Shown here: positions 15,625 to 22,510 of the stretch, in pieces
Numbering within the stretch: the stretch's first letter is position 1
Layout: every line of letters begins with the position of its first letter
NCBI GenBank assembly: GCA_002336915.1
Contig: DDET01000025.1
Span: forward strand, 1 to 26,622
Direction of reading: 5' to 3'
Origin: Bacteroidetes bacterium UBA1947
GTDB taxonomy: Bacteria; Bacteroidota; Bacteroidia; Chitinophagales; Chitinophagaceae
DNA: 26,622 bases
Translations under genes and position numbers: made by a program
Notes under the pieces: model-generated
The model's input: the letters and a program-made list of their open reading frames with translations, nothing else
What the model was told of the DNA's origin: nothing
Database searches by the model: none

Positions 15625-15690
15625 CTGATAGATATTACCATCCGGAATGATCATAGTCATAGCGATACACTTTAAGGACCAATAATTTAG
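15625..15690 (+). promoter_or_regulatory. Tandem CRP/FNR-type dyads and -7 box for ftsH
   Basis: Distal dyad CTGATAGATATTAC (15625-15638) has one mismatch in the second half-site (TTA for TCA). Proximal dyad ATGATCATAGTCAT (15647-15660) differs from the hsp20 proximal dyad at one base. Centres are 22 bp apart (15631.5, 15653.5) and 22 nt separate the proximal dyad from TAATTTAG (15683-15690). The predicted start is near 15696, 16 nt before the ATG. Confidence 0.78.
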
Positions 15691-15711
15691 CAACACCATT
15701 ATACATAGATC

Positions 15712-17622
15712 ATGCCTGCCAACAAGAAAGACACGGGAAAGATACAACCCAATAAGAGGATGTGGTTTTACATCATCCTGATGATCGTTGCCATCATCAT
15801 CTATTCTGCAATTGGTAACCGGAACAATATTGAAGAAATCAGCTGGGAAAAATTCAAAACGGATATGTTGTTGAAACATGATGTCTCCCAGATAGACATC
15901 ATCAACAAAGAGCTTGCGGAAGTGTACATAAAAACAGACAGCCTCAAAAAAAGGCAATACCAGCCTGTAGCAACGAAAGGATGGAGGCAGACCACTAACC
16001 CAGGCCCCCATTATAGGTTTAAGATAGGTTCATTAACATATTTCGAACAAAGGCTGGAACAAGTACAGGCACAATTCCCTGAGCAGGAGAAGGTAGTAAC
16101 CACTTACCACACCACGGGCGGCTGGTCATCAACATTTTTTGCTTTCATATTGCCCATAGGTTTGTTACTCTTTTGGTTCCTTTTCATTAGGCGAATGAGC
16201 CCCCTGGGTGCCGGGAGCTCTGTCTTTAACATTGGCAAATCAACTGCCGAAGAATATAAACAGGGTGTAATAAGCCCTATAACCTTTAAGGACGTAGCCG
16301 GGTATGATGAAGCAAAGGTGGAAGTGAAGGAGATAGTAGATTTCTTAAAACAGCCCGGGGATTTCACAAAATTGGGAGCCAAGATACCAAAGGGCGTACT
16401 ACTAATAGGGCCGCCCGGCACCGGCAAAACACTCATGGCCAAGGCCGTGGCCGGCGAGGCTGCAGTGCCTTTCTTTTCCTTGTCCGGATCTGAGTTCATA
16501 GAAATATTCGTTGGAGTAGGCGCTTCACGTGTACGGGACCTTTTTGAAAAAGCGAAAGAAAAAGCACCGAGTATCATATTCATTGATGAAATAGATACAG
16601 TGGGTAGAACAAGGGGCAAGGCCGCTGCCATGCAGGCTAATGATGAACGGGAAAGTACCTTGAACCAATTGCTGGCGGAGATGGACGGATTTGACCCTAA
16701 CATGGGCGTTATTGTACTTGCAGCAACCAACCGCGCGGATATCCTCGATCCCGCATTGCTGCGGGCGGGGCGTTTTGACCGCCATATTTACCTCGAGCTA
16801 CCAACCAAAAAAGAGCGCGAGGAAATATTTGCCGTTCATCTAAAACCTCTTTTGCTGGCGGCAGATGTTGATAGCAATTTCCTGGCAGCGCAAACCCCGG
16901 GCTTTTCCGGGGCCGACATTGCGAATGTATGTAATGAAGCTGCACTGATAGCAGCCAGAACGAAAAAAACAGCAGTAGCTATAAAAGATTTTTACGAAGC
17001 TATAGACAGGATCGTTGCCGGACTTGAGAAGAAAACAAAGATCATTTCCCCCGCAGAGAAAAAATTGATAGCCTACCATGAGGCCGGTCACGCCATCACG
17101 GGATGGATGTTGGAACATATTGACCCACTCGTAAAAGTTTCTATCATTCCGCGCGGACAATCACTGGGCAGCGCCTGGTATTTACCTGAGGAAAAGCAGA
17201 TCATAACCAAAGCCCGCTTTAACGACCAGCTTTGTGCGACTTTAGGCGGAAGAGCAGCGGAAGACATTGTCTTCGGACAGGTATCGTCCGGAGCATTAGA
17301 TGATCTTGAAAAGGTAACAAAGGAAGCTTATACTATGGTCGGCAACCTTGGCTTGAGCGAAAAGCTGGGCAATGTCAGTTTTTATGACTCCACAGGCGCT
17401 TACGAGAGCAGCCTGCAAAAGCCATATAGTGAGGCTACCGCCCAACTGATAGATGAAGAAGTAAGAAAACTGGTAGCTGCCGCATATGAACGGGCAAAAA
17501 CCATCCTCGCACAACAACGCCAGAATCTCGACACGATAGCACAGGAACTTCTTATAAAAGAAACGATATATAAAGAGGATATCGAAAAAATACTGGGTAA
17601 AAAGATAAAGTCCGCCGTATGA
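15712..17622 (+). CDS. ftsH: ATP-dependent zinc metalloprotease FtsH
   Basis: Hexameric inner-membrane AAA+ protease that extracts and degrades membrane and short-lived cytosolic proteins. Transmembrane helices lie at 18-35 and 141-160, with a periplasmic domain between. Walker A GPPGTGKT is at 233-240, the pore loop FVGVG at 266-270, Walker B IIFIDEID at 288-295, the second region of homology ATNRADILDPALLRAGRFD at 338-356, and the protease HEAGH at 456-460. At 636 residues it is complete but lacks the long C-terminal tail of many housekeeping FtsH proteins. Its tandem-dyad promoter and its neighbours suggest a stress-dedicated copy rather than the only FtsH in the genome (inference; the rest of the genome is not seen). 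The next gene begins 17 nt later, so the two share a message. Confidence 0.96.
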   Translation: MPANKKDTGKIQPNKRMWFYIILMIVAIIIYSAIGNRNNIEEISWEKFKTDMLLKHDVSQIDIINKELAEVYIKTDSLKKRQYQPVATKGWRQTTNPGPHYRFKIGSLTYFEQRLEQVQAQFPEQEKVVTTYHTTGGWSSTFFAFILPIGLLLFWFLFIRRMSPLGAGSSVFNIGKSTAEEYKQGVISPITFKDVAGYDEAKVEVKEIVDFLKQPGDFTKLGAKIPKGVLLIGPPGTGKTLMAKAVAGEAAVPFFSLSGSEFIEIFVGVGASRVRDLFEKAKEKAPSIIFIDEIDTVGRTRGKAAAMQANDERESTLNQLLAEMDGFDPNMGVIVLAATNRADILDPALLRAGRFDRHIYLELPTKKEREEIFAVHLKPLLLAADVDSNFLAAQTPGFSGADIANVCNEAALIAARTKKTAVAIKDFYEAIDRIVAGLEKKTKIISPAEKKLIAYHEAGHAITGWMLEHIDPLVKVSIIPRGQSLGSAWYLPEEKQIITKARFNDQLCATLGGRAAEDIVFGQVSSGALDDLEKVTKEAYTMVGNLGLSEKLGNVSFYDSTGAYESSLQKPYSEATAQLIDEEVRKLVAAAYERAKTILAQQRQNLDTIAQELLIKETIYKEDIEKILGKKIKSAV

Positions 17623-17639
17623 TGTAGTTTTAGCTTAGA

Positions 17640-18818
17640 ATGTCTCGCGGCAAAACAAAGCATACCCTTTTTACCAACCACAATAAAGCCAGGCTTATAA
17701 GTGGCGGGCGTGGCTATTTCGATTGCCTCGAGGCGCTGATCGATAATGCCAAAGAGACCATACACCTCCAAACCTATATATATGATGAGGACGAAACGGG
17801 TAACAGAATAGCAGAAGCATTAATAAACGCCGCCCAAAGAGGGCTAAAGGTTTATATTTTGCTCGATGGTTATGCCTCTCAGAATTTGTCGTCCGAGTTC
17901 ATAAACCGGCTCAAAGATGCCGGGATTTTCTTTGATTTTTTTGAACCCTTGTTTCGCAGCCGCAGTTTCTATTTCGGCCGCAGGCTCCACTACAAGGTGG
18001 CAGTGGCGGATGCATCCGCCTGCCTGGTGGGAGGCCGCAATATCAGCAACAGGTATAACGATATGCCCGGTATACCCGCCTGGCTCGACTGGGCGGTATT
18101 TGCTGAGGGGGAAGTGGCAGCGGGCCTGCAAAACGTATGCATCAACACCTGGAATCATAATTGCGAGCATAACCAACGAATATCCTTTGTAGCAACCGCG
18201 CCCGGTATAACCGGCGAGGAATGCCACATCAGGATACGCATCAATGACTGGGTAAACAAAAAGACGGAAGTGATGCAAAGCTATATGCAAATGTTCGGCA
18301 CTGCACAAACAGAGGTCATCGTGATGACGAGCTATTTTTGGCCCGGGCGTAAACTGGTAAAGAAAATGGCTGCTGCTGCATATAGAGGTGTAAAAGTAAA
18401 ACTGGTGCTTGCTTCCATATCCGACATACGAATAGCAAAGTATGCCGAGCGCTATATGTACCGCTGGCTCTTCAGGAAAAATATCGAGATATACGAGTAC
18501 AACAAAAATGTACTGCACGGCAAAATAGCAGTCTGTGATAAAAAATGGGTGACGATCGGATCGTACAATGTAAACAATCTAAGCGCCTATGCCAGCCTCG
18601 AGCTGAACCTGGACGTGATGAATGAAGATTTTGCCACTGTTACACATCAAAAGCTTTCGGAAATAATTGCAAATGACTGTACCCTTGTTACCAAGGATGC
18701 ATACACAAGGAAATACCGCTTTATCAACAGGGTGTTCCAAAAGGCGGCCTTCATCATTTTGAACATCATCTTTTTCATTTTCACTTTTTACTTCAGGCAG
18801 CACAAACGCGCAATTTAA
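17640..18818 (+). CDS. Phospholipase D-superfamily protein, cardiolipin synthase-like
   Basis: Two HKD motifs of the PLD superfamily are present: LHYKVAVAD with H117, K119, D124 followed by GGRN, and LHGKIAVCD with H293, K295, D300 followed by GSYNVNN. This arrangement is that of ClsB-type cardiolipin or phosphatidyl-transferases. Unlike ClsA it has no N-terminal membrane hairpin; instead one hydrophobic segment (about 368-388) ends the protein and is followed by a basic tail. The 392-residue length is close to ClsB. It is cotranscribed with ftsH under the dyad promoter, which would raise cardiolipin or remodel phospholipids in stress (inference). Its stop overlaps the converging DUF457 gene stop by 4 nt. 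A hydrolytic phospholipase remains possible. Confidence 0.85.
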   Translation: MSRGKTKHTLFTNHNKARLISGGRGYFDCLEALIDNAKETIHLQTYIYDEDETGNRIAEALINAAQRGLKVYILLDGYASQNLSSEFINRLKDAGIFFDFFEPLFRSRSFYFGRRLHYKVAVADASACLVGGRNISNRYNDMPGIPAWLDWAVFAEGEVAAGLQNVCINTWNHNCEHNQRISFVATAPGITGEECHIRIRINDWVNKKTEVMQSYMQMFGTAQTEVIVMTSYFWPGRKLVKKMAAAAYRGVKVKLVLASISDIRIAKYAERYMYRWLFRKNIEIYEYNKNVLHGKIAVCDKKWVTIGSYNVNNLSAYASLELNLDVMNEDFATVTHQKLSEIIANDCTLVTKDAYTRKYRFINRVFQKAAFIILNIIFFIFTFYFRQHKRAI

Positions 18819-19822
18819 TTCCCTTTTATCTTTTCGATCAGGCTGCCGATATCGCGTTTGTTGAACATGGCCATACGCCCCCGCTGCACTACAAGGTCAT
18901 TGTCTGCATTGGTACCCAGGAAATAGTGGAATACAAACCTTGCATTTGTATCCCGCCAGCCTGCTATCTGCCCAAAGCGAAGGTCATTGAACACCAGCGT
19001 ATCCTCCCAACGCTCTACCGTATAGTATCCCTGCGAGAACCTTAGAAGATAATGCAGGTCTTCTTCCTTTTCCTTGCCGGCTATCATTTGTTCATTTCTT
19101 GGCCTGTATTGCCAGGTAATATTATCTGTTTTACTGAATATTGAATAATAACCTATATAATAGCCAGAGTCATTTTCGGCTACCACGTTCCATAGCCAGC
19201 TATTAAGCATGGTAGGTGTGGTAAAATGACGCTTGTACGCGATATGGTCGCGGCTTAAAATATTCTTCACCTTACGTTCCACCACCAGCTTATTGGCAAC
19301 GCAGTATAGCAAATACGCCCCGCTCATGGAAAGCGCTATAATAGCCCAGTGCGTCTTGTTTTTATGCGTACGGAAAATGAATACCGCGATCAGCGCCAGC
19401 GCCGCCCAAATGCTGAAAAAAGGATCGGCCACAAAAATAACATTGAAACTGAAGCGCTTATGGCTGAAGGGCTCAAGCAAGCCCGTGCCGTACGCATTCA
19501 TGGAGTCGATGAAAAGGTGGATGAGTATCTGCAACCCAAAGAATATGATCCAGCTCTTTAAGCTTATATTATGCTTTCGATGCACTTTTTCCGCAAGCAA
19601 ACCGCAAAACACCGCAGCTATCATGGCAAATAGCAGCGAGTGGGTAAATCCCCGGTGCGCCAGCAGGTCCTGCGCCGGTGTAGACCAGAAGGAGGCTAAG
19701 AAATCTATATCAGGCAGGCTTTGTGCTACCATGCCCCACCACAATGCCTTGCGCTTCAGTTGCCGGCCTACAAATATCTCCCCTATGCTCGCGCCTATTA
19801 CTATATGGGTTATCGAGTCCAT
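18815..19822 (-). CDS. Metal-dependent membrane hydrolase, DUF457/YdjM-like
   Basis: Inner-membrane protein of 335 residues in the YdjM/YbcI (DUF457) group of putative metal-dependent hydrolases. Candidate metal ligands cluster at the N-terminus: His6 in MDSITH, Asp38 and Asp40 in LPDID, and His56 and His61 in HRGFTH, with four to five hydrophobic helices (about 65-175). The C-terminal half (about 185-335) is soluble and rich in aromatic residues. It is the last gene of the mla-like operon, 17 nt after the MCE gene. Whether it serves lipid metabolism there is unknown. The activity of the family is poorly established. Confidence 0.75.
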   Translation of the reverse strand: MDSITHIVIGASIGEIFVGRQLKRKALWWGMVAQSLPDIDFLASFWSTPAQDLLAHRGFTHSLLFAMIAAVFCGLLAEKVHRKHNISLKSWIIFFGLQILIHLFIDSMNAYGTGLLEPFSHKRFSFNVIFVADPFFSIWAALALIAVFIFRTHKNKTHWAIIALSMSGAYLLYCVANKLVVERKVKNILSRDHIAYKRHFTTPTMLNSWLWNVVAENDSGYYIGYYSIFSKTDNITWQYRPRNEQMIAGKEKEEDLHYLLRFSQGYYTVERWEDTLVFNDLRFGQIAGWRDTNARFVFHYFLGTNADNDLVVQRGRMAMFNKRDIGSLIEKIKGN

Positions 19823-19839
19823 AGGTAAATTTACTGCTT

Positions 19840-20826
19840 TTATTTATTGGCTTTTCTTTTTGCCTTTTCCTGCTTCCTGAAATATCCGCGCGTAAGGAAA
19901 TTGTGCTTCAGCGCCTCCATATCCTCGCTAAATGCAGCTGTTCCTTTTTCAATATTGTCCAGGCTGTTGCTCAGCTTGTTAGCCAGCGCTGTATCCTTTA
20001 AAACGGTATTCACAGTGCCGCCCTTCGTATTGACATCATTTTGAATGCCTTGTACAAGGCTGTCGAGCCGCGATATCAATATATCAGCATCAGCCGACGC
20101 CTGGTTGATATGGCCCACAGCCTTTTTTAGGTCGCTTGCCACTACTGTATCTGTCAGCAAAGATCCCACCGTACCTTTACCATTGTGGGCATCCACCACT
20201 ATAGTATTAAGCCCCGAGGCCACTTCGTTAACTTTCACCGCGGCGTACCGGATGTTCGATAATGATATTCTCAGGTTGGAAGAGATAGTAGTGTCGTTCA
20301 AAAGATTCCACAAAGCAGCACTGTTATTCAGGCGTTTTATGGTCTGTTTCAGGTCTTCAGATATTATTGCCACATTATCGTTTGTGGTTGATAGTGTAGC
20401 CAGCATCTCGTTTGTCCCCGCTTCCGTCTTGGTAGGCAACAGGTCGTTCTCCTCTATCGCTGCGGCGGGAATGATATTGGTGGAGATATTGATCACCTTG
20501 TTGCCCATCAGGCCTTCGTTACCGATAGCTACAAAGGCATTTTTGTGTATGAAGGGCTGAAACTTCCTGTTCACAAGCATGCTTACCTCGATAGTTGTGT
20601 CATTTACCAGCGCTACTGACCGCACATTCCCTGCCTGTATGCCTGAGAACCGCACATTATTGCCTTTCGTTAGTCCGCCAACATTTCTGAACCTCGCGCG
20701 GATGTGTATATCATCGCCAAACAGGCTCTGGTTGCGCCCTATCAGGTATAGGGTAACGATGAGGATCACCAGCCCCGCCAGAACAAATATCCCCAGTTTA
20801 ATGTTGTTTATAGCTTGCTTTGCCAT
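19840..20826 (-). CDS. MCE-domain lipid-transport protein, MlaD-like
   Basis: Periplasmic substrate-binding component of an Mla/MCE phospholipid transporter, 328 residues. One N-terminal anchor helix (9-29, LGIFVLAGLVILIVTLYLIG) precedes an MCE domain at about 36-115 (IRARFRNVGGLTKGNNVRFSG, VALVNDTTIEVSMLV, GLMGNKVINIS). The rest is helical and Asn/Asp-rich with repeated DTA/DTT turns, likely a coiled tail that forms part of the tunnel. MlaD of E. coli is shorter, so this is the longer Bacteroidota form. It follows the ATPase gene with 9 nt between them. No MlaB, MlaC or MlaA homologue is seen in this window. Confidence 0.9.
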   Translation of the reverse strand: MAKQAINNIKLGIFVLAGLVILIVTLYLIGRNQSLFGDDIHIRARFRNVGGLTKGNNVRFSGIQAGNVRSVALVNDTTIEVSMLVNRKFQPFIHKNAFVAIGNEGLMGNKVINISTNIIPAAAIEENDLLPTKTEAGTNEMLATLSTTNDNVAIISEDLKQTIKRLNNSAALWNLLNDTTISSNLRISLSNIRYAAVKVNEVASGLNTIVVDAHNGKGTVGSLLTDTVVASDLKKAVGHINQASADADILISRLDSLVQGIQNDVNTKGGTVNTVLKDTALANKLSNSLDNIEKGTAAFSEDMEALKHNFLTRGYFRKQEKAKRKANK

Positions 20827-20835
20827 AACTAATAT

Positions 20836-21612
20836 TTATTCAAAAAAGTGTTTTATCCTTTCGTCAGTCGATCGCTTCAGTTCCTCGTAAGTACCCGTTG
20901 CATAAGCCTTTCCATCTATTAACGCCACTACCTTGTCCGCAACGGCCTTTACACAATTCATATCGTGCGATATGATGATGGACGAGGTGTGATATTTCTC
21001 CTGCAATTCTACCATCAATGAACTGATCTCCCTGCCCGTTATGGGGTCCAGCCCGGATGTTGGCTCATCGTACAGGATGATCTCCGGCTTCAATATCAGC
21101 GTTCTTGCCAGCGCTATTCGTTTTTGCATACCGCCCGATAGTTCCGATGGCATCATATCGATAGTATGCGCAAGGCCAACATTCTCCAGCATCTCGTTCA
21201 CGCGTTCGTTCACTTCTTCTGCGTTCATATGCTTTATGTGCCTCCGCATCGGGAATTCCAGGTTCTCCCGAACCGTCATTGAGTCGTACAGCGCATTGCT
21301 CTGGAACAGGAAACCAATACGCATTCTGATATGGTCGAGCTCATCATGGCCCATCGCCAATACATCCTCCCCCAAAACACTTATACTGCCCGAATCTGGT
21401 TTAAGCAGGCCAATAATGCATTTAATAAGCACCGACTTGCCCGAACCCGACCTGCCCAGCACAACCACATTTTCATCTTTATTCACCACCAGGTTAAAAT
21501 CATTCAACACCACGTTCCCGCCAAAGGCCTTATCCAGGTGCTTTATCTCCAGCACTGCGTTTTTCACTGCAGTTTCATTTGGCTGATTGATAATATCCTG
21601 TACTGCTGTCAT
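20836..21612 (-). CDS. ABC transporter ATPase, MlaF-like
   Basis: Cytoplasmic ATPase subunit of the MCE lipid transporter. Walker A GRSGSGKS at 53-60, Q-loop FLFQSNALYDSMTVREN (101-117), signature LSGGMQKR at 158-165 and Walker B IILYDEPT at 178-185 are intact. SGGMQKR-IALAR and SALYDSMTV-type wording are characteristic of the MlaF/TTG2A branch. The H-loop His lies in IIISHDM. It is 258 residues long and couples by 4 nt spacing to the MlaE-like gene upstream. Paired genes on both sides fix its role in inter-membrane phospholipid traffic. Confidence 0.92.
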   Translation of the reverse strand: MTAVQDIINQPNETAVKNAVLEIKHLDKAFGGNVVLNDFNLVVNKDENVVVLGRSGSGKSVLIKCIIGLLKPDSGSISVLGEDVLAMGHDELDHIRMRIGFLFQSNALYDSMTVRENLEFPMRRHIKHMNAEEVNERVNEMLENVGLAHTIDMMPSELSGGMQKRIALARTLILKPEIILYDEPTSGLDPITGREISSLMVELQEKYHTSSIIISHDMNCVKAVADKVVALIDGKAYATGTYEELKRSTDERIKHFFE

Positions 21613-21616
21613 ACAA

Positions 21617-22390
21617 TTAGTTTAAGCCCAACAAGTCGGTTATTTGTACTACTACAAGGTCGATAATAAATATAAGCAGCGATGATAGCACCACTGCCGA
21701 ATTAGCCGAACGGCCAACACCTTCTGTTCCTTTTTTTGAATTGTACCCCTTGTAACACCCAATAATGCCTACCGCGAAACCAAAGAAAAAGGTCTTGATC
21801 GTTGCAGGTACTACATCACTGAATACCACGGTGTTCAACACTTCATTAATATACAGGTCCAGGCTCATCACCCCGCGGATATTAATGCCCAGGAATCCGC
21901 CGTACAAACCTATCGCATCGGACAGTATGGTGAGTATAGGCAGCATCAGCGTGGTAGCCAATACACGGGTCACTACAAGGTATTTGTACGGATTTGTACC
22001 TGATACTTCCATCGCGTCAATCTGCTCTGTTACACGCATTGATCCCAGTTCCGCACCTATACTCGAACCTATCTTTCCTGCAAAGATCAGAGCTGTAATT
22101 ACCGGTCCTATTTCACGTATTATCGAAAGGCTTACCATATCGGGCAATCTCGCCTCCACGCCGTAGGCCACAAGTGTTGGCCTAAGCTGCATGGTGAGCA
22201 CCAGCCCCATAATAAAACCGGTAAGGCCAATAAGCGGCAGCGACTTGTAACCAACCAAAAAGCACTGACGCAGAAATTCCCTCAGCTCGAAACGCGGGCG
22301 AAGGAATTCATGAAAGAACCAGCCGGTGAACCGGGAGATAGCTCCGGTCTCATTTAAAAATGCCTCTGATTTCAATTCTTTACCTTTCAT
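21617..22390 (-). CDS. MCE/Mla ABC transporter permease, MlaE-like
   Basis: Membrane permease of the MCE lipid transporter, 257 residues with five or six hydrophobic helices. The hallmark GLVLTMQLRPTLVAYGVE (63-80), the coupling region IREIGPVITALIFAGKIGSSIGAELGSMRVTEQIDAM (about 90-126), and ATLMLPILT (about 141-149) identify the MlaE family. It is the first gene of a minus-strand operon mlaE-mlaF-mlaD-DUF457. Its ATG lies 121 nt from that of the divergent P-type ATPase, and a candidate minus-strand -7 box at 22408-22415 is placed correctly relative to the shared tandem dyads. Confidence 0.92.
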   Translation of the reverse strand: MKGKELKSEAFLNETGAISRFTGWFFHEFLRPRFELREFLRQCFLVGYKSLPLIGLTGFIMGLVLTMQLRPTLVAYGVEARLPDMVSLSIIREIGPVITALIFAGKIGSSIGAELGSMRVTEQIDAMEVSGTNPYKYLVVTRVLATTLMLPILTILSDAIGLYGGFLGINIRGVMSLDLYINEVLNTVVFSDVVPATIKTFFFGFAVGIIGCYKGYNSKKGTEGVGRSANSAVVLSSLLIFIIDLVVVQITDLLGLN

Positions 22391-22407
22391 GGGTACGGAT
22401 TAAAACA

Positions 22408-22502
22408 CAAATTTGGCAACATTTACCCTTCTCTTCTATGAGCGTGGTCATACCTTGATCTGATTGAGATCACTGAAAAACAGGCCTCACATACTAATTT
22501 TA
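22408..22502. promoter_or_regulatory. Shared divergent tandem-dyad promoter, P-type ATPase and mla operon
   Basis: Dyads ATGAGCGTGGTCAT (22438-22451) and CTGATTGAGATCAC (22460-22473) have centres 22 bp apart (22444.5, 22466.5). On the plus strand, 21 nt after the second dyad, comes TAATTTTA (22495-22502); a start near 22508 would leave only about three bases before the ATPase ATG, close to leaderless. On the minus strand, 22 nt from the first dyad, comes CAAATTTG (22408-22415), five of six fixed bases of TAnnTTTG, giving a short leader for mlaE. The paired dyads are therefore placed symmetrically to activate both directions. The plus-strand assignment is firmer than the minus-strand one. Confidence 0.68.
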
Positions 22503-22510
22503 CAAGTATC

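Noticed and set aside
16104..16730. 208-residue antisense open frame opposite ftsH
   Set aside because: Lies across the Walker A/B region of FtsH, has no recognisable domain and is explained by the codon structure of the sense gene.
17844..18518. 224-residue antisense open frame opposite the PLD gene
   Set aside because: Both HKD motifs on the plus strand prove the sense frame; the antisense product shows no domain.
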